Shown here piece by piece: positions 10,787-21,376 of a stretch of 64,000 nucleotides of DNA. The notes beneath the pieces are model-generated. The model had not been told where the DNA came from. It saw only the letters and a program-made list of their open reading frames with translations, and made no database searches. Made by a program: the position numbers and the translations under genes. Origin of the DNA: Catenaria anguillulae PL171. Lineage: Eukaryota; Blastocladiomycota; Blastocladiomycetes; Blastocladiales; Catenariaceae. Where the stretch lies: positions 62,001-126,000 of the forward strand of contig MCFL01000057.1 of assembly GCA_002102555.1 (NCBI GenBank), given 5' to 3'. Positions within the stretch are counted from its first letter, which is position 1. Every line of letters starts with the position of its first letter.

Positions 10787-12184
10787 TTACTGTCTAGAAA
10801 GCAGTCTCGGGGGAATGCTCTGCGGCACGCTGCCCTCGCTGGCTCCATCTCGCGATGCAACAACCACGCCATTTTTTCCTCCGGCCGTCGTGGCATTGCT
10901 TTCCGTGCGACCAAGCACCGAAGCCGAGCCCTCAACGACGCTGATGTGCGCCGCTTTTTCTGCGGCCGGTTGCGAATCGGCATCTCTTTTCCCGTCCTCG
11001 GTATTGGACTGGACGCAATGGTCATCCGGGTCTCGCCGAACACGTTGATGTACAACTTGCATGACCGTTTCAAACAAGGATTCGGTGACGATTCCCAAAG
11101 CACCAACCAAGGACAAGACTGCGGGTGACTTGACAATACCCACGGAGTTGAATGTGGAAATGACCATGGTGGCGATCCATTCGAGAACAATACAGCATGT
11201 CATGACGTTGAAAGCAATGGTGAGCGGGCGCGTGACGGGGGTGGACTTTGACGCTTTCCGAGGGACCATGTACGACGGCTGCGAGTGGGACGAGGAGATG
11301 CCGGAGGTCGCAATGCTGCCTGCATGCGGCCCCGTCGAGATGGATGGCGGATCGTCATGAGAAATAGAACGGACCGTCGCCAGGGACGGACGTCGCCACT
11401 TTTCGCTCTTGCTTCCCATGCCGCCTTTGCCTGTTCGCGTGTTGCCCACCATCCCCCCTCCTCCTCCGCCGCCTGCACCTGCTGCCGCAATTGCTGACGC
11501 TCCGGCACTGGCGGACCCGCTCTGCTCATTGTACACCTTGATGGACCACAGCGCACTGACGATGGTGATGATTGGGAATAGGGCAACAGCAGGCAGCGAC
11601 CAAATGTGTGTTCGTCGCTCATTGTACCAAGCCGACGGCGTGTGCTCGTTGCGCAATGTCCAGACGAACAGAACTGCTGAGGATTGCAGAATAACGCAAG
11701 CAATGAAGCAGACAATTCCGAGCGATCGAACAAACCGTCGGCGCCAAGCGCGGTCGCGCATGAGAACGACGGCGCATCGCTGAATGATGGCCAGCGTGGC
11801 GCATGCACACCCAGGTAGAAATGAGCAAGCAAAGATGAGGCGGTGGAGAGCAAAGTCGGCCGTGTGGTACTTCCAAACGGAAAAGTAGTAGACCATTCCG
11901 TTGACTGCGTCCGTGAGGAGCAATACAGTCGTGAAGAGAAGTAACCGTGACCGTCGCACCATGGCCCGCAAAGAAGAGTCGTTTGCCAGGTACAGGCCAA
12001 ATCGTTCTGGGAATGACCGCTTGACCAGGGCAACTCCGATGGATACAGCAATTAGAGATGAGATGCTAAAGACTGCGATGGTGGCTGTGGCCGCGGAATC
12101 TTCAATCAGTTCGGGCAGCGCGGCAGCGCCAGTGTGGTAGTCAGACACCGCATTTGTGTTGACGGAATTGGAAAAAATGAACAT
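10787..12184 (-). CDS. Predicted seven-transmembrane protein, function unknown
   Basis: A single exon of 465 residues. Hydrophobic segments lie at about 33-54, 80-103, 112-138, 152-176, 193-217, 326-350 and 358-383, giving seven helices with a short N-terminus, a long loop of about 108 residues between helices 5 and 6 (with a Gly run and Ser/Pro-rich stretch), and an ~80-residue hydrophilic tail. This is the topology of a G-protein-coupled receptor with an enlarged third inner loop, but no family motif (DRY, NPxxY) is visible. It could equally be a lineage-specific membrane protein. It lies head-to-tail with the MutS gene, 185 bp downstream of that gene's start. Confidence 0.6.
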   Translation of the reverse strand: MFIFSNSVNTNAVSDYHTGAAALPELIEDSAATATIAVFSISSLIAVSIGVALVKRSFPERFGLYLANDSSLRAMVRRSRLLLFTTVLLLTDAVNGMVYYFSVWKYHTADFALHRLIFACSFLPGCACATLAIIQRCAVVLMRDRAWRRRFVRSLGIVCFIACVILQSSAVLFVWTLRNEHTPSAWYNERRTHIWSLPAVALFPIITIVSALWSIKVYNEQSGSASAGASAIAAAGAGGGGGGGMVGNTRTGKGGMGSKSEKWRRPSLATVRSISHDDPPSISTGPHAGSIATSGISSSHSQPSYMVPRKASKSTPVTRPLTIAFNVMTCCIVLEWIATMVISTFNSVGIVKSPAVLSLVGALGIVTESLFETVMQVVHQRVRRDPDDHCVQSNTEDGKRDADSQPAAEKAAHISVVEGSASVLGRTESNATTAGGKNGVVVASRDGASEGSVPQSIPPRLLSRQ

Positions 12185-12521
12185 GATTGGGGCATTGCGT
12201 GAGCTACAGATCAGTCATTCTTCATCTGAGAGGAGCGGTGATTGAGACAAACGGGAGTACTTGTTCCCCAGACATCCTCGTGTCTTGTGGTGCGAACAAC
12301 GTGGGCTGGCGCGTGTTACATGTGGTTCAGATCAATACCGTAGAGACGCTTGCGCGGAATGGGTGATTTTATGGTATGTAGTAGAGCACACGATGATGAG
12401 TTGGTATCACAAAGCGGAAAGGCAAATAATGGGTGAAGCAGGGGATGAGCAAAAGAGAGCGCAAAACGAACTTAAACAGGTATCCAAGGCAAACAAAACG
12501 AAAAAAGTGTGAACAGACTTA
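12185..12521. other. Intergenic region
   Basis: Spacer between two minus-strand genes, holding the 5' region of the 7-TM gene and the 3' region of the HExxH gene. No further feature is seen. Confidence 0.4.
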
Positions 12522-14402
12522 TCACAACAACAACTGGAAAAGCAAAGACAGGAATCCAAGCCCACATACAAACCTTGGCGCAAGCGGTAATCCCGATGCG
12601 GGAGACGACGTGAGCTCACCAAACATCTCAATATCGATCTCCTCACCCGCGTTTGCATCCCTACCATCATCCAACTCCAACCTTGCCCACGCACGCCGTT
12701 CATTCCACCCATACGCCTCAGCCGGCGTGAATCCCATGGCAACCATGGCTGCCTTGGTCGCCGGCCCAATTCCACTCGCAGGTGCCCCGCTTTCACGAAT
12801 CAAGCGGTCCAGCGAAATGCTTCCTGCGCGCCAGAACATGAGAAACTCCGCGCTCGAGTTGAGCGGCGCAGAGTTGACATCGGTATCGCCCGGCGTGGGC
12901 ATGCCAAAATGTGAGACGGACGAGCCTGGTGTGAATGGAGAGATTCCGGTTTCCATGGGCGACACTGGCGGGTCCGCAGCGCCTGGGCGAGAGCTTGAGC
13001 CGCGGGTTTGCGGCACCCCAGTAGCGGCGGAAGGTGGCCACGCAGTTGGATCGAAGACCACGGCACCAGATGTTGTTCCGAGCTGGTACAATTCGCTGAT
13101 GAGCCTTTGACCCTCGCTGTCACCCATCAATGCATCAAACACGGACCCCGGATCGTACGCACCAGGCTGAAGTAAACCTGCAGCCATGGCCGAAGCACTC
13201 GCCACAGGCCGAGGCTGGATGGCGCCTGTGGTAATGAGACGATCAACGACGCGAGTAAGGTTGGCCGAATAGTCGCGAATCGCGGTCGCGGTATCGGTCA
13301 CACGTGTGAATCGGTCCCAAATCGATGGCCGGGAGAAGCGGAAGAAGTTGGCCCCGTCATTGTATGCGAGTGTGCCTTCCAACTCGATAGGAAGCGGGTC
13401 GGAAGCCGCGGATTCATAGTATGGCTACACGCATAGCACAAAGCCCCAAGTTAGTCAACGAAGTGGAAGCAGAAAAGAATAGTTCCGTACAGTCACCACC
13501 TCCAGCTTATCATTCGGCTGATAAGTCATGCTCAAATCATCGCCATAAGACATGTGAAGAATCTCGTGCATGCACGTCAACTCCAAATCACGCATTCCCT
13601 CGGGCATGTCGGTGCCAGCACCTTGAGCATCGTCGGGCCCAAACCACCAATTCCGCTTGGCGTTGATTTGCATGACTACGTCATACTCTGGCCACTCTAC
13701 CTTGTCCAGGCCATCGAAATCCAGCTGCTTGAGCAACGCTGTTGGATACATGTACACTTGATCGTCATCCAAATGCCGCACGGGAAGTCGCTGGGTGATG
13801 CTCGCCTCGGCCAGCAAGTTGAGCTCGGAGCACTGCTCCTCGTCATTGACCGTTACGTCTTCGCATGGAATGAACATGGACACGTGCAAAGTGATGGGGC
13901 GTCGAAACCGAAACTCGGACGCGATCCGTTGCATGGCGCGGCGGATGGAGCGTTCGACGCCTTGGCACTGGTTGGGCGGGATGCCTGTCGCGCTGATTGC
14001 GGACGGATCGTCACCGAGCTCGTCCAGAGCCGATGTGACGGCTGAGCAGTCCAAGGAGAGGTCAAAGGCCGAGTTTGGGTCTTGGTTGATGAGCGAAAAG
14101 ACGCGTTGGCGGTGTGATGAGGAGTGGTGGGACGACGAGAGGACGAGGCGGCGGAGCGAGTTTTCGAATCGTATGTGAGCAGTTGGTTTTGACATCAGCG
14201 ACGGAGTGGTTGGCCTCGCTCGAGCGACAGCGACGGAAGCGGGCCGGCCACGAACGGTTGGAAGTTTTGGGGAGGGGGCTGGGAAGGCGCCAGACATAGA
14301 CATGGGGTGTACAACGAGCAGCAGGCACAGATGCACCGTGCATGCTGTGATGAGCAGCCGCGCGAGCGCGAGTGCGGGAAAGGCGAAAGTGTGCGGCCAC
14401 AT
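12522..14402 (-). CDS. Putative secreted zinc metalloprotease (HExxH), possibly GPI-anchored
   Basis: Exons 14402-13491 and 13424-12522 with a phase-0 intron give 604 residues. The N-terminus has a hydrophobic signal segment (about residues 8-32). The sequence CMHEILHMSYGD near residues 278-289 contains an HExxH zinc motif; the third ligand and Met-turn are not identifiable by eye. Immediately after the intron comes PYYESAASDP. A later stretch, SSVSHFGMP with SAEFLMFWRAG, resembles the C-terminal substrate-side region of fungal secreted metalloprotease-like families. The extreme C-terminus (CGLGFLSLLFQLLL after a Ser/Pro/Ala region) looks like a GPI-attachment signal. The protease function is inferred from HExxH and secretion; the specific family is not established. 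Confidence 0.6.
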
Positions 14403-15349
14403 ATTGATTGTGATCAGCAACTGGGACCAAAGAAAGGTGGAAGCGTTGGCAAGTCGCTGGTTAAGGCGTAAGCATCAAGAAGCGGGCGATTCTGCGAGAT
14501 CCATGTCAATTCCATCGAGTCAAGGCCGACATGTCTTGCGCATGCGGTGAGGACGGTGCCTGCGATGTGGTTGCCGACAGCGTTCTGATCTAGAAGCACT
14601 CAGGCAGGGATTGCAGCGGAGAATTGTGAGGTGACTTGGTCGGAAGCAGTTCGTTGTTGAGTCGGTCTGCTGCCCGTCCTTTATACTTGCTTGTATATTC
14701 AAACTCTTGAAATCAGCTTCTCTCGAGCCCGGTACACTCCTATGGATCAACGGTCCACAATCCCCGCCGAGTGATGCGACGCAAGATCTTTGTGCAAAAG
14801 CCCTCGACATCTGCCACTCAGCACTCACAATTGATGCGATTCAGGACCGAGTGCGCGAGACTTAATGCGAGCGAGTGGTTCAAAGGCAAAGACGCGTCTT
14901 TGGGCACATTCATGAAGGATTCTTGGCGCAGCAACATGGGAAGAACGTGCTAACCGCTGATGCTTGCGCTCCAATTGTTGGCGTATGATTTCCCTGGAGC
15001 AGGTTGGCATTGTTCGATTCAATTGCAAGCACACAGCTAGATGTTCATGACTACATACGTTAATCTGTGCGTCAGGTACCCCAGTGCAATGATACACTGA
15101 AAACCTTTCAATCGCGAGAGGCAGGGACAAGAACGTGAAACTGCTGATAAAAACAATGACTGAGAGAAGGAGTTGGGATTCATGGCATTGCACAAGCTCA
15201 CGAATTGACGTACCTATGTATCTCGAAATTGTTGCGAAAGAACAGGGCATTTGGTGCCTTGCCACTGTCATTACATCCATCCAAGGAGGAAAAGCATTCG
15301 AATTGAGAACAAGAGAATCTATTCGGTATGTACAATTTGAGGCACGGCT
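14403..15349. other. Intergenic region, no gene recognised
   Basis: About 950 bp of spacer between two minus-strand genes. It is AT-richer than the flanking exons. Short open frames show no motif. Confidence 0.45.
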
Positions 15350-15877
15350 TCAAGCCTGCTGCTCACCTTCAACCGTCGACGCTGCTGATGCTGCTGCCGC
15401 TGCCGCCGCCGCTTCGGCCTTGGCCATCTGCTCCGCTTGGTACTCTGCCGTCTTCCGATCCTCGCGTGCCTTGATTGCGGGAATCAAACCCGTGGCGCGC
15501 AATTCAATACCCTGTGCCTTGAGCTGTTTCTTGGACATGCGTTTGACCTTGCGCGAACTCACAACCTGCACAACCTGAGACTTGAGATCGTTGATTTTGC
15601 GGCGCTCCTCTTGCTCCTTTCTCCGGGCCCGACGCTCTTCTTGCTCGCGCTGCTTGCGCTCCTTGAGCTCACGCTCGTGATCCTTGATGGCGTCCCGCTG
15701 CTTCTTTTCCATCATGCGCTCGGAATACGATTTGCGGACACTTGCAGGGCGCATGAGCGACACTTTGGTGCCGCGCTCCTTCCAGAACTTGCCAGAAACA
15801 TTGCGCTGAGCAAACGCGGCAGCGGGCGCGGCCGCAGAGGAGGAGGAGGATGTGGAGGGTGCTGCCGATTTGCTCAT
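15350..15877 (-). CDS. CGR1: rRNA-processing protein Cgr1
   Basis: A single exon of 175 residues. After a Ser/Ala-rich start the Cgr1 signature VSGKFWKERGTK appears, followed by a long, highly charged Arg/Lys/Glu coiled-coil helix (about residues 45-125) and the motif RKVKRMSKKQLKAQG. Cgr1 is a small nucleolar protein needed for 60S pre-ribosome maturation. The C-terminus carries an extra ~50 residues ending in an Ala run, longer than the yeast protein. Start codons upstream (15889, 15913 and 15919) are possible; the ATG at 15877 (MSKSAAP) gives the usual length. It is divergent from RER1. Confidence 0.8.
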   Translation of the reverse strand: MSKSAAPSTSSSSSAAAPAAAFAQRNVSGKFWKERGTKVSLMRPASVRKSYSERMMEKKQRDAIKDHERELKERKQREQEERRARRKEQEERRKINDLKSQVVQVVSSRKVKRMSKKQLKAQGIELRATGLIPAIKAREDRKTAEYQAEQMAKAEAAAAAAAASAASTVEGEQQA

Positions 15878-16383
15878 TGTGATAGTCATGGAATGGATGG
15901 ATGCGCTATTCATTGACATAGGATGATGGGCGGAAATGCCTTGGGAGGCGGTGCTGAGCGAGTCGTTTGCATTATGGGAACAGAGGTCCTTGAGAGTCCC
16001 GAATGCATCCCTGTCAGCTCGAGTCACGTGACACGCTTCCGGCAATCAGGTCGCTGATCTCCTTCCATAGTCCTTCAAGGCAGGCGCCCACAGTCACACG
16101 TGTCATCTTGTCGTTACGTTGTATTGCTGACCACACACTTCAATGCATGCATGACCGAATGGACAAGTGCAAGTGTCTGCAACCCACGAATGTCATCATT
16201 TGAGCACCGAAACTCTTCCATCGCACACCCCATTCGCGCCTCTCGCAACGACGCCTGATCCTACCCACTTGGCCCATCCGTACTATCTGGGCGACACCTT
16301 GACCTCACCATCCACCATAACCTGCAGCGGCCACCCCGTCAGCCTCGCCGAACCACTTCGCTTCCCGTCGTACTGCCTTCAAA
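15878..16383. promoter_or_regulatory. Divergent promoter region between CGR1 and RER1
   Basis: About 500 bp separate the start codons of two housekeeping genes facing away from each other. No TATA element or defined operator was recognised; assignment as a shared promoter rests on position alone. Confidence 0.35.
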
Positions 16384-17207
16384 ATGCCGGCCTCAAGCTC
16401 ATTCGACATGCCCGACACGCCCGTCACCAACCTCCAGCGCCAGATGGCTGCGTTGAGCCGAGTACATATCTTCATTGGCATTTGCATTCCCGGGTTCTTC
16501 TGCACAACAATCCCGGGTTGGGGTTTCAATGAACTCACACTCATCGTCCACGATTCGCGTACCCGTCCTTAGCGTTTCCAAAGCCTCCTCGACTCGACCC
16601 TCCCCTTTGCCATTCCTCGCTGGTCAATTCTCGGCGTGTCCCTCGTCATCTTCATCATCCGCATCTTCCTGCTCCAGGGATGGTACATTATCACCTACGC
16701 GCTCTTCATCTACCTCCTGCAACTCTTTTTGCTCTTCTTGTCACCCAAACTCGACCCGGCACTCGAGAGCTTGACGGACGATGATGACGATTTGGACGTG
16801 GCCGCTTCTGAATCGGGAGCGACAAGCAGCACGCCGACCGGTGGGCGGCGGGCGAGTTTTCTGCCCACCCAGCATGGAGACGAGTTCCGTCCGTTTATTC
16901 GGCGGCTGCCCGAGTTCAAGTTTTGGTGGAAAGCCACGAGGGCGACCGGGTTGGCGTTTTTCTGCACATTTTTTTCGGTATATTCGCTTCATGTTTCATG
17001 TGGTTGGTCCTAGGTGGACTCATGTTTGATCAATCTCACTTGGTAACAACTCTGTAGGTGTTTGATGTGCCCGTGTTCTGGCCCATTCTCGTCATCTACT
17101 TCTTTGTGCTCTTTGCCGTCACCATGCGCCGGCAGATCCGCCACATGATCAAGTACAAGTATGTGCCATTTACTGTCGGCAAGCCAAAGTATGGGGCCAG
17201 GAAGTGA
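16384..17207 (+). CDS. RER1: RER1 Golgi-to-ER retrieval receptor
   Basis: Exons 16384-16461, 16573-16977 and 17058-17207 (both introns phase 0) give 210 residues, the normal family length. Recognisable family stretches are the N-terminal [58 protein letters not shown], and [15 protein letters not shown] spanning the last intron. Four membrane segments are evident. The C-terminus, [18 protein letters not shown], has the basic tail that binds coatomer. Rer1 recognises membrane-segment signals of escaped ER proteins and returns them in COPI vesicles. The acidic linker between the helix pairs (a DDDDD run and Ser/Thr-rich stretch) is slightly longer than usual. Confidence 0.95.
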
Positions 17208-17815
17208 GCAAGTATCCTTGCAATGGTGTTGATGTTTGTATGCGCGGGTGTGCAGTAGCTTCAGTCTTTTTGCAGCAGCTCCAACATTATTTTCACTTCA
17301 TTTCCACCTAATTCCTGAAAGGTTGAGATGTCCTTGACAACGGCCCACGTTTCATCGCGATTTCGATCTGATGTGGCAGCACCCATGTCATACTCCTGCA
17401 CGAGGAGCTTTTGCTTCAAACTCCCATTGCCCAACCACATACCACCAATTGAATGTTGTCCAAATCGTCGTCTTTCAGGCTACCTGATGAGCGAGGGCGA
17501 GCTCGGATGTCCAGGCATCAAAATCTTGAAGCGACCTGAAGCTAACCTGTGCCGACGCACCCGGCACAGGCAGCTCCGCCCTCCCAGGTCCCACTGCGAG
17601 CGACAATACATACGTAGTTTGGTGAGCTGGTGCCTTGTTGCCATCACCAAGCCCTGCGGTTAGAAAGTCGACCATTCGAGCTTGGAATGCCAAAACGAAC
17701 CGTTATCAGGTCGTTGGCCGACGTGCAAACAACATGATAGAACGACAGTATAGCAAGAGCCCAATGTGTTATAAATGTGAGAAAAAGGGATGCACTGCCA
17801 TAAACAGTTGAATCA
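17208..17815. other. Intergenic region between RER1 and the left repeat arm
   Basis: Short frames on both strands show no motif. The left boundary of the inverted repeat begins at 17816. Confidence 0.45.
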
Positions 17816-17855
17816 ACAAAAAGAAGACAATCGTGGCATATATTGCTTGCTTTAC

Positions 17856-17920
17856 ACACTGCTGGAATTGAACCTGTGACCTTCCGGGCTGTGCACCAAC
17901 GCTCTGCCCATTCACCCACA
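17856..17920 (-). other. tRNA-like sequence in the left repeat arm
   Basis: Minus-strand copy of the A-box/B-box-like stretch described at 318-382. It lies only 40 bp inside the arm boundary. Confidence 0.55.
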
Positions 17921-18331
17921 TGGCCCTCACCGATAAATGATGGAAAACAACCGGCTTTGAGTTTACGGCCTCACCACTGTGTCTGGGTGTGCTGTGCGTG
18001 ACGCGTCACGAGTCGGATCAAGATGGTCATAGCGTTCAGTTTCCCACAGATCGATCCCTTCTCTCTCTCTCTAACATCATCATCCGCGTTCATCTCCAGG
18101 TGTAAACAGCCACTACACACTTCAAGACTAGGTGCAATCGATACGACGGGCCTTGTGCTACTTTCCACCCTGCACCGCCCGGCCGGCCGGCCGGCCAGCT
18201 GGCCCATCCATCCTCCCCACACATCCACGGGCCATAGCCAGTTGCGTCGCCTCATTTTCGGCATTAATTCGACCCCACGACTCGCTCGACAAGGCTCTCT
18301 GCCTTGCTTCTCTGCACTCACGTTATTTACC

Positions 18332-19475
18332 ATTCCCGTTGCTGCTGCCGCTCCTGTTGCACATCGTCAAGACGCGACTCGCCATCCGAATCTTAAGGGC
18401 ATCCGAATTGCTATCATCATTCAACAATGGCGACGATTCCCTGGCATAGCCGGCATTGCCACGCTGCGCCGTGGCGTGCCATCGGAATATTCGCATCACG
18501 GCCGCTTTGTGGGGCTTTTTCCGATTCATTGTCGACTTGTACGTATTTCCTACTTGTTTTTCTTTGTGATGGTTGGACGCGTCAACAATGGCGTGATCAG
18601 ACCTTGCTTTCTCACATGCAAACGACAAAACAGGTCCCACTCCTCAAGTCCATCGCGCCATCGACACCATAAGACCTTTGGCCGCATCTTTGGCAAGCAC
18701 ACGAAATGTTTTGCACCCGCGCCTGCTCGTCCACATCCGTCCGCCTGGTCACTTGTGTTTTTCGGCAGGCTTATTCATCCATCACGTTGGCGAAAGAACA
18801 TCATGTATTTGAATTGCCACCACTACCACTGCGCGGGTCCGTACAAGTCCGTGGCACGATTCAGCGTTGAGCCCGTGATTCCAAGCACAAGGGCGTGACG
18901 TGAGCGCGAATTCACGATCACCATTATGGCAAGAACAGGGGTTCGCGATCGCTGGCAAGCGACTTCTGTTGGTGGCACGTCAAGCAACCAACCAACTGGC
19001 CGTTCGGTCGCCCATGACAAGCACGTCCAACGAGGAACAACGTGGGCACGACGATGGGCCGAGGCGCCGCGCATGTGGTGGTCAAGTACTTTGGGCAACG
19101 TTTCTCAACCAAGTCGGACGGACGTCTGGTTTTTGCTTTGAACCGTCAGTAACCGTCAAGCGAGTGTGCTCAGGGTGGTTGAGAAGGCTGCCTGTGGTAC
19201 GTGCAATCGATTCAATGGTGGTGCTCACTCACTCGGGCATGTGATCTGACCCTTCATTTTCTTTCAGGTGGTCGACACGCTCTACTTGTACATGGCCAAG
19301 GGACATCAACGAGAACCGAGGCCTCTCTTTCAAGTGTCGGCGCCCTCATTGACAAACATGGTCATTCCCAAGAAAAGACTTGCTCGCTCAATGTGCATGT
19401 TTACCGTCTCGTGCAAGTGCCCATGCCCAAGGCATCAGAGGAGCTGTCACCGCAACTACAGGCTCGTGATTGAAG
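18332..19475 (+). pseudogene. Decayed spliced gene of unknown family in the left repeat arm
   Basis: Exon-like pieces such as IVKTRLAIRILRASELLSSF, VHRAIDTIRPLAASLASTRN and YFGQRFSTKSDGRLVF occur in both arms, separated by intron-like intervals: a GTACGT donor at about 18539 and an interval from about 19199 (GTACGTGC) to a TTTCAG at 19268. The pieces do not join into one frame in either arm: the left arm has an in-frame stop after DDSLA where the right arm reads on, and both arms shift frame after the second intron. No family was recognised. This is best read as a remnant carried by the duplication. Confidence 0.35.
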
Positions 19476-19996
19476 CAACCTGAGCGTGAGTTTTGGTGCG
19501 CCATCGTTGCACAAGAGCAACTCGACAAGATTTGTGGTCGAGGAACCAAGGCTTGGCCGAGCAGTGTTTCTTGCCGGGCGGTTGGATTTAAGCAAATCGA
19601 GACTCACTCAAGGCGTCGTGAGACAAAGGGTGGTAAGATGAATGGCGCGTCAGACTCAAGAGGGAGCGAACGGTTGCAATGTGAGTGTGACGGGATTGAT
19701 TGCGAGAAATAGTTGGAATCTCGTGACGCAAGAAAGTGGATGTGCAAGGTACATACTGGGTGTCTTTTCTCGATTCTATTTTGTTCGTTGCCATCATGCC
19801 AACTCAGTAGCCGTGTCGTTCGCAGATAATTGTTGACTCAAACCGTCCGATTCCACGATTTGGCCATGCGATACATACGTCGCGATATCGAGTCGGGCCG
19901 GTGGTTGACAAGAAGCAAGCACATGCAATGACGACATTTACGACACAGAGGTAGTTAGTTGGGCGAGTCACGTGTAAGTTTTCAAGGGTATTCATC

Positions 19997-20539
19997 TTGC
20001 TTCGCGCGCTTGGTGGGTATCCTCACGGATTGCATTTCCGTCACTCACACTGCTTTTTACATCGTGGTCAGCTGGACCACAGACACGCCTTTTGCCCAGT
20101 TCATCAAACCAGGCCGACATTATTCAGCAGACACGGTAGCAAGACTCTGTCCACGGAGGGCAAACACGACAAGTGGCAGGGCACACTGACGGACGGTCTC
20201 GGGGTTTACCTACCTATACTTGGTCTCGACCTGAACCACTACCTCGCACGGTTCTGTCTGCAAGCGCACGTACCGTACTGGGTGTTTTGCACACGCGCAC
20301 GCGACGTTTATTTCCGGACGGGGGGATCATGTGTTTCGCAAACCGAGTCGCAGAGCGGACGGCCTACCCGGGGGTCGTTTGCCGAGTGGCTCCAGGCGGA
20401 GGTGTGCAAGCAGGCGTGGTTCACCGTGACCAACTGGCCGACACGGAGGGTGGCTACAAAGCCAAGCATAAGTGTTGAAGCAGGGTCGGCGGAGGGCGAA
20501 CATCGTGGGCAAAGTTGGGAATGGAGGGGGGCACGGTGA
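19997..20539 (+). CDS. Conserved open frame in the left repeat arm, unknown
   Basis: The frame includes VPYWVFCTRARDVYFRTGG and AEWLQAEVCKQAWFTVTNWP; the right arm keeps the same frame (48439-48885, minus) and extends it further. A probable intron with GTAAGT donor just upstream (about 19975) suggests the true exon starts near 20079. No domain was recognised. It may be a remnant of the same unknown gene as the upstream pieces. Confidence 0.25.
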   Translation: MLRALGGYPHGLHFRHSHCFLHRGQLDHRHAFCPVHQTRPTLFSRHGSKTLSTEGKHDKWQGTLTDGLGVYLPILGLDLNHYLARFCLQAHVPYWVFCTRARDVYFRTGGSCVSQTESQSGRPTRGSFAEWLQAEVCKQAWFTVTNWPTRRVATKPSISVEAGSAEGEHRGQSWEWRGAR

Positions 20540-20807
20540 GAGGGACCAGGTACCTGCAACAGCCGGAAGATTCAGACCCAAGAGCGGATGGGTGCGGATT
20601 CGTTCATGTGATGACGGTCGGATTTCCCCCAACTTGGCTTCAGCGACAACTCGCAGGATTTCACGTTTTGACGCGCACGATGCCAACGGGCAGACGAACT
20701 TTTGGTTGCTTTTTAGCGCCCTGTGACGGGGCGGTGCGGGTCGAAAGTGGGAACCGATTGACCAACGCGCACGCTATCGAGGCAAATAAAGCAAGTGGAC
20801 CCTCTCA

Positions 20808-21071
20808 ATGCTCGAGTGGCTCTTCTTTCTTTCCTTTGCCTTGCTCAACTCTTGCACTGGCCTTCTTTCTCGTTTGTGCGTTACTCTCTTGATGTGCTCG
20901 GGACTGCTGGGAAGCGCGCAACAGGCTTGGTCAATGTCTTTGATCATGGAACTACATACGGATGGGATTGCCACACACGGACACTTGCTTTGGGTGTGGG
21001 TATGCTTCAAGTTGGCTGCTTCTGTTGGTACATTCACATGCGTCCTCCCATTTGCAGCATTGCGCACTTGA
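20808..21071 (+). CDS. Small hydrophobic open frame conserved in both repeat arms
   Basis: An 87-residue frame beginning MLEW and largely hydrophobic (two or three potential membrane segments). The right arm holds the same frame at 48100-48357 (minus), two codons shorter; the difference is an in-frame loss of Phe-Lys, so both copies stay open. No family was recognised and the frame may be accidental. Confidence 0.25.
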   Translation: MLEWLFFLSFALLNSCTGLLSRLCVTLLMCSGLLGSAQQAWSMSLIMELHTDGIATHGHLLWVWVCFKLAASVGTFTCVLPFAALRT

Positions 21072-21355
21072 ACTTGCACGTTTTTTTCCACTGCACTTGT
21101 CGTTACTCTCCCTTGACCTTCCTTGCAAAATGATGCTTGGGTGGTTTGGTGCAATCTCGCCATTGGTCACAGCACACACAGCACATTGTATTGTCGGTCC
21201 ATCCCCCACACGTGTGCTAGTACATACGCTCTACACCTGGTATACCCGGACGCTCGTCTGTCTCTCTTGTTCATCATCATGATTGCATCCTGTGCTCATG
21301 TCGTGGAACTGTGTTTTCGCTGTGCAGCGGAGCACCGAGATCGTCTTTTGCATCA

Positions 21356-21376
21356 TCCATCCATCCATCCATCTTT
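21356..21376 (+). repeat. (ATCC)n microsatellite
   Basis: About five CATC/ATCC units in the left repeat arm, with the complementary GGAT run in the right arm near 47801-47818. Confidence 0.8.
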
